A program made the translations under genes and the position numbers. A DNA stretch of 64,000 nucleotides from Symbiodinium microadriaticum (Eukaryota > Sar > Dinophyceae > Suessiales > Symbiodiniaceae). Positions within the stretch are counted from its first letter, which is position 1. Each line of letters starts with the position of its first letter. The DNA lies in contig LSRX01001507.1 in NCBI GenBank assembly GCA_001939145.1, forward strand, positions 15,596 through 79,595, in the 5' to 3' direction. The notes under the pieces were generated by a model. It had not been told where the DNA came from and searched no databases. It saw only the letters and a program-made list of their open reading frames with translations. Shown one piece after another: positions 28,895 through 41,180 of the stretch.

Positions 28895-30174
28895 CTGCAA
28901 GCTCCACATTCCAAGATTTCGGAAGCCCCGCGAGGATATCGCGATCTGTGCCAGCGCTCCTCTGTGACGCTTCAAGGACCCGCGTGGCAGCGATGAGGTT
29001 CAAGTTTCGTGCAATTTTGCCAGATCTGCCGCGATGGAGCACTTTCAGGACGTGGCTGCCCCCGGTCTGCGCTGCAGCCTCAGCTGGAACGAACGATGGG
29101 TTTTCGGAATATGCGAGATATCGGTGCACGACCTTGCAGGCTGTAAATCTTAATCCCAGACCCCACTATGCAACCACCACACAGAGAATAGCAAACAGTG
29201 TGGACCAAAAAGGCCGTTGCCAGTCTAAATCAGGATCACCTGATTGAAAACTCAGGCCGCTGTTTGTGCCTCCGGTGCCTTGCAGCGGCGAGGTGTGCGG
29301 GCTCGGTCTGGCGATGGTGTATCCTTTTAACTAGTTTAGTTTCGTACCGAAATGTGAAGCTCGTTTAGGATGAGGGTTGTCGGGCTTCGGATTTGGAGAT
29401 AAGGCGGGACGTGTTCGGAGTGTTTCAAGTTGTGCTGATACGTGATTTCGACCTTACTGAGTTGACGTGTTGTTTGAGTTCAACGTCAGCTGTTTTAGTG
29501 AGGGTGGTCGCCGGGTAGTGCAAAGGGCTGTTCGTATTTGCAAGGGGTGGCTTGAGACTCGCGACTGCCAAACCCCACCGCCAACATTCAACATTTAATG
29601 ATCTCAATATCCCTCAGCTTCCATGCGAGCCGCCTGTGTTTCGGGTGAGCCTTGTCTGAGTGCCTAGGCCTGAACTCGTAATCCGCAGACCCCCGAAACC
29701 CCCTAGCAAGCAACATGCCAAGGTCTAGGCATTTGCGATTTCCAGGTCAGAGTTTTTCAGGCACTGGTGGGTGTCAAGTTTAGTTTAGAGCTTACTTTGC
29801 CATCTAAAGTTTGAGGATATCCTCCCATTTCATATCAGGGTTCCAAGTTAGCATCCCTTGCACAGTGTTACCTGAACAGCATTGATGAGTCGTCCACACA
29901 AGCAAGACATGCGGATTAAGTACGACATGTATAGGGACATCTTATTGACTTTTGAAGTTGACTAGTGTAGTACATGTTATGGCACCCTCGTCACGATGTT
30001 CGGATCGATGGCACTGCCTGACTCTGACAGGCCTGCAGCACGCAGCATGGTCGCAGAGGAGTGGGTCATATGCCATCTTGCGCTGTCAAGCCAGTTATGA
30101 AAGCGCTCAGTCTTGAACTTGGCTCTCTCTCACTCTCTCTCTCTCTATCTCTCTCTCTGTCTCTATATATGTAC

Positions 30175-30205
<31 letters not shown>

Positions 30206-32061
30206 TGCGTCTGAACGAATGCATCTGTCTGGTTGCTATCAGAGTCATGTCTCGTGACAGGTAATCCGACCCTGAATCCCAATGCCTTGAGCCCGCGGAA
30301 ATCGTTTGTCCTTGAAGGCGTGGTGCCGGGATTCCCTTTTTCAGACGTTCGCCCTCCGAGGCCGGAGCAGTCTTGGAAGCTGTTTCTTTGAGACTTCTTC
30401 ACTGACTGATTTTGATTCGTTCAGGGTGAAGCTAAGCGAGGGTCGAAGTCGAAGGGTTTGAAGCCTCAACTTATCACCTACAAGCGTGGTTAGATAGGCT
30501 GCAGGATTTTGCGAAACAGCCAGAGACTCCAAAACTGTTTCATTCAACAATACACTATAAGGTAAAATCTTTCTTACAGGTGTGTTACTTGAATTAGCCT
30601 AACCTTTGCCCATTTTGGGCAAAACTCGAAACCCTACTCCAATTGTGAAGGCCCTACGCTATCCTCGCGCTACCGGGCACAGGGCCTGGCATGTGGGTTA
30701 GGCCTGCGGCAAGACGCTTGCCCCAACGCCCGTAAGCGATTTGGGGGTATCTCCATGGCGATGCACGCAAACACCCACTCTGCCCCTGAAGGTTTCGAGA
30801 CTCTGAGCCGAATGACTTTAGATCGAAGCCCCGAGCCTCAACTTCGTTCTCCACCAGGTCCGGGGGCGCGTGGAACCCTCCAAGGAGGACGCGTTGGAGG
30901 GCGGGGGTGGGGTAGTAGGCTTGTGGTTCGGTTTGGGAAAGAGCCTGAACGTGCAAGCTCGATTAAGCGAGCCTCGAACTCCAAAATCTGGAAAGAGGGT
31001 TGCTCCGAATTAGGATTCGATGCCCTGAAGCACTGGTTGATAGCAACTCTTGCCGATGATGACTGCCTGTGTCCTGAACTTGTCGACTTCGTATTGCGGC
31101 AGCACTTGGGCTTTACAGCCGGACACTCCCTCGCTACGCATGCAAATCTCGCGTGCTTGTCTGGGGTGTGCACAAGCGCGCTCTATATCTGCCGCAACAC
31201 AAGAGTCTAAGAAAAGGACCGATTATTGCCAATACAACCCCCTCAAACCTCCTTGCTATCTGTATAGTGTTCTGACTCTCATGTGCCCCAGAACAGTATT
31301 TCGGACGATTGGGCTCTGCGTCGGGTCGTCAGGCACACTGGGAGCTCTCGGTCCGGCTTGATGCGCTGAAACTCATGACCTGCCGGCTCGCTTAAGGGGC
31401 AACACTCGGAGCATTGGGCTGTGCCGATTTGTCTTCCGCCACGCCATCGGACTCTATCCCGACCGAACTCCTGAAAGAAGGAGCCGATAAGCAAGATGCC
31501 GTCAACCCAATACCGCAAGACCCTGATTCCAGACCCGAAAGCCCTCTATGCCACGGAAGCTAACTAGCACTGGTGTCAAGGCAGGAGATGCGCCTCCCGA
31601 AGTTGCAGCCAAGCCAGGGACCCAGGCTCCGGACTCCGGACCCAAGTAATGTAGAGGTCTGTGTATAACTGGCAGTTGTATACGGAGGTCGGAATGATGA
31701 GCAAAACTCTCCCCGCTATGGTCCTGATGGGAAAATCGCGAAACCTTACTCCTATCGAGGCCCCTGTCGCAGACGCCTGACGGTTTCAGAGTTCAGGGTT
31801 AAATGCTCATGGCTCGAATGTGAGGGGTGTAGCTTCAAGTTTTCCTTCTTGCGCTTCGTGGCTTAATTTAATATATTCCAGAGGGCTTCTGTCGTTTGTC
31901 GGGCAGCTCGTGGAATGTTCTCATTGTTTTAGCGGGGAATCGCAGCAAGAGATTCAGATGGTTCTGATCATCTGATCTTCCACCTTCCGATGGGCTCAGG
32001 GCGAGCGTATCCGAGCGTAGGGTGTGATAAAGTGAGGGTAATTATTCTGTTTATTATGGAA
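28895..32061. other. gene-poor stretch with degenerate telomere-like words
   Basis: I found no convincing gene. The sequence is littered with CCCTGAA, CCCTAAA and TTCAGGG-type words that look like decayed telomeric heptamers. A compound microsatellite is annotated separately. Confidence 0.5.
30122..30205. repeat. compound CT / AT / AC microsatellite
   Basis: CT-repeats (30122-30165) pass into TA-repeats (30165-30191) and then AC-repeats (30192-30205). Frames through it have no meaning. Confidence 0.95.
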
Positions 32062-32101
32062 TCCTAAACCCTAAAACCCTAAACCCTAATCCCTAAACCC
32101 T
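32062..32101 (-). repeat. interstitial CCCTAAA tract
   Basis: About five C-strand heptamers, one with an extra A and one with a T. Confidence 0.9.
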
Positions 32102-34079
32102 GGCTTTAGACCCCAAGCAACCCGAAGTCGTGGCCTGGGACCAGTGGCCGAGGCTCCTTCGTGCAAGGCCTGACAGATGCGGCCGCCGGCTGTGCGGAGT
32201 TTCAGACGGAGGCGCCTCCGTGGCCAGAGCTTTTTGAAGTCCGCTGTTGTTTTTCGAGGGTTATTGGCTGTATCAGGCTTCTTTTTTGTGGGGAAGGCCA
32301 TCGTGAAGGTAGGCAGGCAACAGTCCCTGCCAGTCCTCTTTTCCTGTTCAGACACAACGAAAATCCTGTTTGTGTTGGCTGCACGTTGTTGCCCTCGTTT
32401 GGGTCATACCGCTGGGACACCGGGGGTACACCGGTCCAGCAGTTGGCTGGAGCCGTGGGTTGGCTTCCATCTCTTGGCCCAATGTCTTGGCCAGTCGTGT
32501 CGTGCTTGTTCTGATGCGGCAGCCTGCTGCCGAAAAGGTTTACGCGACTCTGCTGTTGCTACTTTGTGCTCCTTCCCAACACAAAGCCCCAAACTCACAG
32601 CGCGTCAAACTCCAAAAGCCCTGAACCCTGTGCCCATAGTTCTCAAGCCCGACATGGTGACATCCCCTGACTCCCTACGGAGGACATGGAAGGGCACTGT
32701 GCTCCGGAACAGCTGGAGGTGGACTGCCGTAGGGTCTTAAAGGTGATGTAGTGGTGTCGGGATTAGGGTTCATGTGGGATAAGTGATTAGGGTTTCGTCT
32801 CACGTGCCTTGAAGCCTATTCTCCGGGTGGTGGGGGTTGACGGATTCCGGTGAGCATCTGCCTTTGGCGGCTGCCTCCTGCTTCTTGCCGCAAGACACAC
32901 GGACGCCCGAAACTCTTGCCAAGCGCTCGTTCAGGCTTGAAAGTTCTGGAAGAACCCATCAAACCCCAATCGGAGCATGCAGCTACTGTTGAGTTAGGGG
33001 CAGGATTACAGGGGTAGTAGGCTCCACTCATGCCCAAAGACCACCAGCTCCACATCGAATCCGACGACGCACCTCGCAGTTCCTTCGCAGCTTCGTGGCC
33101 CACCGCTTCGGCAGCCCGCAGTTTGCGGGCGGCCTGAAGATTTGCCAAATAGGCGCAACTTTCGGGTTCGCCAGGGCCTGGACCGCGTAGCGTGGTACAA
33201 GCCCTAACCCCTAAAGCGAAACCTAAAGTTCAATATCTAAACCTTGCCGAAAGTCTAAGCCTTGGACCTTGTTGTTGGGTGTGAGGTTCGGCTTGCCACA
33301 AAGGCATGCGCCAGACTTTGGGGACATGGGACTTTTGGCTTTGTTGTGCATGAGCCTCAGATTCAGATGAAGTTCGATCAATCCATCACAACGTATGTAA
33401 ACAGTAATAAACAGTTCTAAAGCTCATGACATGACCCATGAATCCTCCTCTACGGTCCCTTTCCCTCAGCACACCCAAACCAGAAACTCAACCTGCATGA
33501 CGTGGAAGAAACCAGCTGATGGGTGTAGAATAGATTGGAAGTAGGGTTTGTGGGGTTTGGAGATTGGGGTTCATTGATTAACCGGTTGAGGGCTCAGGCT
33601 TTGGGAAGTAGGGCTTGGATAGGGTCTGTTGAGGGCTCAGGGTTTGGTGTTTTTGCAGCTTTCCGTCACGTGGTGTCACAGCCCTGATGGCCTGACCTCG
33701 GCTCGACACTGCCTCAGGGCACTCTAAACCCTAAACCCCTACACGGCCCCACACCCTAAACTTGAAACGAGCGTTTCCGAGGCGGAAACCAAAATCCCCG
33801 GTGCGGAGCGTCCGATCTGAACACTCCCAGTCTAAACCCGACACATCTTTTAGCCCTGAAGGCCCGAATCCGCCCCGAAGTTCTGTAAATCCTACAATTA
33901 CAATGCATATAATTTCATATAATTTCATATAATTCGTGGAGTTTTTTTTGAAAATGAGGTTGCCTCTCAGGGTTGCCATCGCCCTTCGCCCGGAATGCCC
34001 GGGCAAAAAGCCCCCGCCCCTCGCTCTGGGGCCAGGTTTCAACGCCGGTCACAGCGCCGCGGCGCTGCTGGACCAGGCC
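32102..34079. other. no confident gene
   Basis: Open frames of up to 187 codons (32177-32740) have random-looking composition and no domain. Isolated telomere-like words continue (for example 33724-33737). A run of three ATTTCATATA-type units lies at 33909-33933. Confidence 0.45.
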
Positions 34080-34240
34080 CTGTTTAGGTTGTTTTGGGGT
34101 TTAGGGTTTTAGGGTTTTAGGGTTCAGGGTTTAAGGGTTTAAGGGTTTAAGGGTTTAGGGTTTAAGGGTTTAAGGGTTTAGGGGGTTAAGGTTTTAAGGG
34201 TTTAAGGGTTTAGGGGTTTAGGGTTTCGGGTTTAGGGCAC
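34080..34240 (+). repeat. degenerate TTTAGGG array (G-strand)
   Basis: About 20 heptamer/octamer units such as TTTAGGG, TTTAAGGG and TTTTAGGG in the G-rich orientation. Unit-length variation is high. Confidence 0.95.
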
Positions 34241-36424
34241 TTTCTAACCACACTTTCGGGTTTTGCAGAACTTTTGGGGTTCTACAGTTACAGGAGTTTC
34301 GGGGTTTGCAGGTATGGTTCAGGGGTAGTATGGGCTTTCAGGGCACAGGGATCTACTTGTTGGCTTGGGGCTGGACGGTTTCAAGTCTTGTGAGTGTGGT
34401 CCTGGGCTTTTTTTGCTTGGGGTTCCGTAAAGGCTTGGATGTGTTGCGGTTTGGCGGTTCGTGTTAATCTTAATGCAAGCCTCGTTTTTGCCCGGATTCG
34501 GAGCCCGCCAACATGCACAAAGGCACCTGAAGACAGCGTGCTGCTGTCGCTGGACTTGTGCCGCCACGCGTGCCCCTGTCCATGTCTGACTATGGGCCCG
34601 AAGCGATGAGCTGTCACGTGTCGTGTCAGCAGAATGAGCCTTCATGGGAATGGGATCTCGGAGGTACACGCGTCCGCTGGAGAAGTTCGTGGCAAAGACT
34701 GCGCAGGACCATGCCTCGGGCTGAAGTAGGACGTTTCCAGTCCATATTAATTACTAGTCCGGTGCTGCAGGTTCAGGGTTCGGATGACGATTCACTACTA
34801 GGCTACGGCTACTGCAGCTGCCTCTATCTATCTGGTTACCATGACTACCAAGCTCTTCGCTTCTCTTGCCAGTTCTTCGTCAAACAGCTCCCCGTTGCCT
34901 CTGCAGCCGCAAGCCACAGTCCTACAACTCGAAACTCCGAATCCTACACCCTGAACGCTAGTCCCCGGATCCAGAACCGGGTAGTCCCTACAAATCCCGA
35001 AGCAGCTCTGTACTCTATACCGTCTATACCCACGCCCACTGAAAAGCCAGCCGAAGATCCCTACAGCCTTAAACCCTTTATCAATCCTTTATTCACCCGT
35101 ACTCCCTACGCCCGAATAGCCCCTCGAAGCCCTAACCCTCTGCACCCCTAAACACCAAAAAGCCCCAAACCCGTAAACCCCCAAAACCCCCAAACCCTAA
35201 ACCCCTAAACCAGCCCTTGACCAGAGCTTCGACACTGCCTTTGTCACGTCCTTCTGCTATACCATGGACTCCAAAGTAGTTCCTTTTCGTTGTTATATTT
35301 AGAATCCTGTAAGGCAATCCCAAAAAGGAACTACTTTATGGCCCATGGGTAGAGCCATTATATATCGAACTTTCACAAAATCCTGAATCAAGCCCTAAAC
35401 CCTAAACCCTAAACCNGGGGTTATTTTTTTGGGCTTGCGCGGTTTAGAGTCTCAAAGGACAGGGTTTGCGTGTCAGGGTTCAGGGTTTCGGGGAATAGTG
35501 ACCAACCATTTAACGTAGCATCTATGCAGAAACATCTTCAAAAAGGTTTCCTGAGCTCCCCGAAGAACTTGTTTAGTAGGGCTTGGAGCCTCTAGGATAA
35601 AGCTTTCAAGCTTCACAAAGCGTAGGAAGTTAGTTGTAAGCTCAGTGCACGGGTCTAGGGTCTCTAAAGAGCTCTGCGTTTACGGCCTCGTGTTTCGGGG
35701 GTAAAGTGTGAAAACTGCAGGCTCTTCACACTCGCCGAAGCACTTGGTCGGCCCAGGTTTCGCCATATTGAGTTCGACCTGATGTTCATCGATGGGAACC
35801 ATGCTTACGAGGCCCGTCTTTGGGGCGGGCACAGGTCTCGAGTCTCCTCTTAACTCCGTGCAGCTTCGTCCCCGCATGGGATCTGATTCGAATCCAGCGT
35901 GCAGGCGGTAAAGTTGGACATGCTCCTTTGCCTTCAGATGGCCCTGCCGGACCGAGTTTTGGGCTGAGAAGACAAGGGCCGCAGCTGCCCTATGAACGTC
36001 GCTCTATCGCTCTCTATTGCACGAATCTCGGCGTCTGTATGCCGGGCCCTAAACCACCATGTCATGTTTTGTTGTTGAAGTGGCAGTCTTCGTTCTAGTA
36101 CCAGGCTTGTGCCCCTATGTTTTGATTATTTCGTACGGCGTTAAAGCCAAGACCGACACTAGACAGTATTTGCTGCCCATTGCGTGAAAGTGTATTGACC
36201 TTCATGTCATCAATCGGGTAACTTGGAGTGGAGATGTAGCTTCAGTATTGGCCTCTGACGTTTGTTGTAACTGTAAGCCACTGTAGCCTGTGGTACTACT
36301 AGCCAGAATGGGCTCGGGTTGCGTCAGCTGCCGCAATTGTAGCAGACGCAGCGGCAGCAGTAGCAGTGGTAGGAAAGAGGAGTAGTGTGGTGATGGTGCT
36401 GCCACTGCTGCTTATGCCATTCGA
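34241..36424. other. no confident gene; two short CCCTAAA tracts and an N join
   Basis: C-strand telomere-like tracts lie at about 35160-35212 and 35389-35415. The latter runs into a single N at 35416 followed by GGGGTTATTTTTTT. The frame at 34558-35151 is Pro/Ser/Thr-rich because of its CCCTAAA-derived composition; I do not call it a gene. Confidence 0.5.
35389..35416 (-). repeat. CCCTAAA tract ending at an assembly N
   Basis: Three exact heptamers and then N at 35416. The single ambiguous base at the end of a repeat is probably a collapsed or joined gap. Confidence 0.85.
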
Positions 36425-36479
36425 TTGCGGCTGCCTGCTACTCCTACTATTCAATTGCTGCTGCCTGCTACTCCTACTC

Positions 36480-37110
<631 letters not shown>

Positions 37111-38192
37111 CAGTAGTCGCAATAGAACCAAGCTGTTTCCTTGCATCAGCAAGGTAATTTGTTGCGATGTGATTGCTGTGGCACCATCGTAGCCTAGCAT
37201 CGCTTGTGTTCACCCGGCACATCTCTCGGCGGACAGCACAAATCCGAGAGGAGTCCGTGGTGCTGCTCAATCACGTTTTCACCGACATGGACGAGGCCTA
37301 GCGGCCAGAGCACGAGGATCATTGGGGCTCAGAATCCGACTCCCCCAGAGGCCAGAAGCCTAAGCCCTCAAACCAGCATTGAATACACAGAGTTTAGCTT
37401 TGAGTGAAGTCTTGTAGTGCAGGGGTTGAGGTGAAGGGTCACGGTTCCGGGCATTTTTGCAGTTCTTTCATGTCGCGGACGCTGCATGCTGTGCACTCAG
37501 CGCCCCGAAAGCACCATGTTGTCAGGGCCTGGGACCTTCGCGGGTTTGGTTGGAGACGCTTCGCGACGGTGTTCCTGGCACTCTTGTTTCTGGTTCTGAC
37601 TGCTAGTTAGGCTGGAAATATTTTGCCACAAGTTTTCGGCTTGGAATAAGTGGTCATGGTACGGCATCATGGGTTGATTGGTTGCGCAGCGAGAAGCTGC
37701 AGGACAAAGGTGCCGATGACAGTATGGCGGCGGTTTCCTTCATGATCCGTGCCTGGCTTGAGTGAACGAGCAGGTGGCTCGCAACCTCAAGCCCTTATGT
37801 TGCACAGAAAGCTTGGCACGTTCAGCATGTGTTGTTGTGAACAGCCACAGTCTGCCACGAACCCAGCCTGATTTGTGAAGCTCCATCTTAAGCCATGCAC
37901 GCACAAGTATGGAAATCGGCTGGTGAGGGCCTTTTCTGGTACTGGCCAGTCGAAGAGCGACCGTCCCTTTTGCCGCCCTGGCACAGGGAGTGGAAAGTAA
38001 CGGCCGTATGGATTCATGCCCTCTACCTTTCAAGATTTGTTTGGGCTTCTCACACTTCAGCAGAAAGCCTCGTTCTTTAAGGGTGATCGACGCCAGGAGA
38101 TGCCGAGCAAGCCGGTTGGCACTCTTGCTGCTCCCGCCATGGCATCGCCATCGCACGTCCCATAAAGAAAAGAGCCATTGACCGTTGGTTCG
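37111..38192. other. no confident gene
   Basis: Several short frames occur on both strands (for example 37740-38267 minus), without domains or splice signals that I would trust. It lies just upstream of the first copy of the triplicated gene unit and may hold its 5' exons. Confidence 0.4.
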
Positions 38193-39612
38193 ACCCTCTC
38201 CAAGCTTCGGCACCTCGTCACGGCGGCGGTGGTGCTGTAGAAGTAGGTGCAGGAGAAGGAGTGTCACTAGAACCAGGAAAAGCAGGCATCAAAGAAGATT
38301 TGTTGAGATGCAGTGATGTAGCATTGCTGTTCATGACGGCGTCTCGTCCCGAAGTTGGCTCAAAAAGTGAGCCATCTGGAGCCATCAGGTCACGGTGCAA
38401 ATTCCGGGGAGAGCACACGCGGCCTGTGTCTGAACCCATGCAAGGTCGGCATTGGACTTGTAGCTTCACTGTGTAGGGTTTGACATTCAGACTGCGTAGC
38501 CCTTGACGAATCATGGTCTTGGACTCGTGTCCGGAGTTTTACGTTGGTGGCAAGGAAAACCAGCTCTGGCACCCCGAGAACGAGGAAACACAATTCCGGC
38601 GCTGGCTGGCCCCGAAGGAGGCACCAAAGCGCGGTCCAGTCGAGGTGCCCAAAGTGCCCAAGCCCGTCCCAGCCACGACCGTCGCGCCAGCCGCCTTCAG
38701 CTCCCAGCGCACACAGCGCACAACGGCTTCCTACTCCTATGTCGTCGGCCAGGGCCCAGGACGTGAGCTCTCCAGGACTTATGCAACCGCTCGCAGTGTG
38801 GCAGGCTGGCAAGTTCCAACTCGCACAAGCTGAGCCCCGAGCCTTTACCCCCTCCGACACTGAAGCCCTCTAGACTAGCCTGCGCCCCAATCAATAAACC
38901 CTGCATTCTGGAATCATACCCACAAAGAACCCTGCAACGACCTATGAAGCCACATAATCACCGATGCAACTCTTTCTCCAGGCGGCCACATCAAGACGAT
39001 CCCAAAGCCGGCAATGATGGTCGCAAGCACCGCTGCATCGATTCTCGACCGGAGCCGTTGCCCAGCATTCCCGCACCCAACATACCCAACCCAACAACCA
39101 GCAGTGCACGTGAAGGCACTCCAGCGAGGAGCCCCTCCCGTCACGGTCTACGTCGTCCGGCCCGCAGTGAATGTGCTTGCAGCTCCACATCAAACGCAGC
39201 CAATGCGTGAGACATCCTTCCTGGGAGCATACTGCCCCATGGTATATCCCTCTGTGTATGTACGCAATCGGGTAATTCTTCCGCCACGGGTGCTGGTAAG
39301 GGCGTAGTCCTTGGCATTCATGTGTGCCCCTGGCGGAAGCATCTCCACACTCAGCCCCTCAAGCCGAAAAGGGCTTGATCATGCTTGATTGATAGCATAC
39401 CGTAGGTACCCCAGTAGTCTCTGAGCAGGGTAGTAGCAGAAATGGTGCCCTCGTTTCTGAGGTTTAACTGGGGAACCTTTGCATTCGTGCCGAAGCGGTG
39501 CCTATGAGCCCGCTCGAATCACATGCTGGCTTGTGCTGCAAAAAAGAGTGGTCGATGTCGTGAGTTTTGGGCGCGGCGAGCAGTAACAACAGGAGTAGCA
39601 ACGAAGCTGAGG
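38193..39612 (+). repeat. segmental repeat, copy A (gene unit)
   Basis: One of three copies of a roughly 1.4-kb unit (A here; B at 39730-41180; C at 51327-52742), all on the + strand. The copies start with a variant of GACC(C/G)TCTCCAA and extend beyond the coding part through a shared 3' region (GGGCTTGATCATGCTTGATT). A and B are in tandem with about 117 bp between them. C is 10 kb further on. Confidence 0.9.
38513..39307 (+). CDS. two-exon gene of triplicated family, copy A
   Basis: Exon 1 is 38513-38762 and exon 2 is 38982-39307, with a 219-bp intron that starts GTGAGC and ends CTCCAG|G. Spliced, they give 191 residues in one frame. The same donor and acceptor restore the frame in copy C, which supports the model. 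The N-terminal half contains VGGKENQLWHPENEETQF and a Pro/Lys-rich linker (PKEAPKRGPVEVPKVPKP); the C-terminal half contains GAPPVTVYVVRPA and YVRNRVILPPRVLVRA before the stop. No known domain. The true 5' end may lie further upstream, because 38262-38470 also reads as a conserved open stretch (EPGKAGIKEDLLRCSDVALL) in copies A, B and C. Confidence 0.5.
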
Positions 39613-40109
39613 GTATGGGTTTGTAAATGAGGTCCAGATCCTGACCCCAAGTCCTGAACCCCCGCGGTCCAAGCTTCTGGAAGTCCATGTCCTTGGCCTT
39701 GAACCACGAGCCTTCACTCGCAAGCCCTTGACCGTCTCCAAGCTTCAGCACATCGTCACGGTGGCAGTGGTGCTGTAGAAGTAGGTGCAGGAGAAGGAGT
39801 GTCACTAGAACCAGGAAAAGCATGCATCAAAGAAGATTTGTTGAGATGCAGTGATGTCGCATTGCTGTTCATGACGGCGTCTCGTCCCGAAGTTGGCTCA
39901 AAGCCTGAGCCATCTGGAGCCATCAGGTCACGGTGCAAATTCCGGGGAGAGCACACACGGCCTCTGTCTGAACCCATGCAAGGTCGGCAATAGGCTTGTA
40001 GCTTCACGGTGTAGGGCTTGACATTCAGACTCCGCATTGCAGTCTGAATGTCAGACCCTGTCATTGTCTTGGTCTTGGACTTGTGTCCGGAGTTTTACGT
40101 TGGTGGCAA

Positions 40110-40244
40110 GGAAAACCAGCTCTGGCACCCCGAGAACGAGGAGACACAGTTCCGGCGCTGGCTGGCCGCTTTGGTGCCTCCTTTGGGGCCAGCCAGCGCC
40201 GGAACTGTGTCTCCTCGTTCTCGGGGTGCCAGAGCTGGTTTTCC
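40110..40244. repeat. foldback inverted repeat, 58-bp arms
   Basis: Left arm 40110-40167, loop 40168-40186 (19 bp), right arm 40187-40244, perfect or nearly so. The loop is the inverted continuation of the ancestral sequence seen in copies A and C. Confidence 0.95.
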
Positions 40245-40736
40245 GCCCCAGCCACGACCGTCGCGCCAGCCGCCTTCAGCTCCGAGCATACACAGCACAC
40301 AACGGCGGCTTCTACTCTTATGTCGTCGGCCACGGCCCAGGACGTGAGCTTTCCAGACTTGTGCAACCGCTCGCAGTGTGGCAGGCTGGCAAGTTCCAAC
40401 TCGCACAAGCTGAGCCCCGAGCCCTTATCCCTGCGGCACTGAAGCCCTCTAGAGTAGCCTGCGCCCCAATCAATAAACCCTGCATTCGACCTATGAAGCC
40501 ACATAATCACCGATGCAACCCCTTCTCCAGGCGTCCACATCAAGACGATCCCAAAGCCGGCAATGATGGTCGCAAGCACCGCTGCATCGATTCTCGACCG
40601 GAGCCGTTGCCCAGCATTCCCGCACCCAACATACCCAACCCAACAACCAGCAGTGCACGTGAAGGCACTCCAGCGAGGAGCCCCTCCCGTCACGGTCTAC
40701 GTCGTCCGGCCGGTGGTGTATGTACAAGCTCGAGCT

Positions 40737-40809
40737 GCTCCACCTCAAGCGCAGCGAATGAGTCGTGAGACATTGTCTCACGACTCATTGGCTGCGCTTG
40801 AGGTGGAGC
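40737..40809. repeat. foldback inverted repeat, 36-bp arms, 1-bp loop
   Basis: Left arm 40737-40772 and right arm 40774-40809, one mismatch. At the mismatch the right arm keeps the base found in copies A and C. Confidence 0.95.
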
Positions 40810-41180
40810 CATCCTTTCGTGGTGCATACCGCCCCATGATGTATTCCTCCGCATATGTACGCAATCACGTAATTCTTCCGCCACGGGTGCTGGTAAGGGC
40901 GTAGTCCTTGGCATTCATGTGCCCCCCTGGCGCACGCATCTCCACACTCAATCCCTCACGCCGAAAAGGGCTTGATCATGCTTGATTGATAGCATACCGC
41001 AGGTACCCCAGTAGTCTTTTTCGTTTGAACTGTTTGAGTCTGAGCGGAGTAGTAGCAGAAATGGTGCCCTCGTTTCTGAGGTTTAGCTGGGGAACCTTTG
41101 CATTCGCGCCGAAGCGGTGCCCATGAGCCCGCTAGAATTACATGCTGACTTGTGTTGCAAGAACGACAGGTCGATGTTGA

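Larger units (their letters stand above)
40048..40904 (+). pseudogene. two-exon gene, copy B, broken by foldback
   Basis: This copy corresponds to A and C. The exon 1 region is 40048-40343 and exon 2 is 40531-40904, with a shorter 187-bp intron that keeps GTGAGC and CTCCAG|G. Within exon 1 the sequence after GCTGGCTGGCC (40157-40167) is replaced by an inverted copy of the preceding 58 bp plus 19 bp, and when the normal sequence resumes (CCAGCCACGACC) it is out of frame. A second, in-frame foldback in exon 2 replaces part of the QPMSRETSF region with SRETLSHDSLAALEVEPSF. Unless splicing bypasses the first event, this copy is a pseudogene. Confidence 0.65.
39730..41180 (+). repeat. segmental repeat, copy B (rearranged)
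   Basis: The tandem neighbour of copy A, with the same overall layout. It differs by two foldback inverted duplications (40110-40244 and 40737-40809) that are absent from A and C. Confidence 0.9.

Noticed and set aside
34080..34240. True chromosome end
   Set aside because: The tract is internal, degenerate and followed by 30 kb of sequence containing tracts of both polarities.
38218..38514. Minus-strand ORF conserved in copies A, B and C (contains APDGSLFEPTSGRDAVMNSN)
   Set aside because: It mirrors a + strand frame that is also open in A and B, and lies just upstream of the + strand gene, which has consistent splice sites. Strand cannot be settled by eye, so I did not call it.
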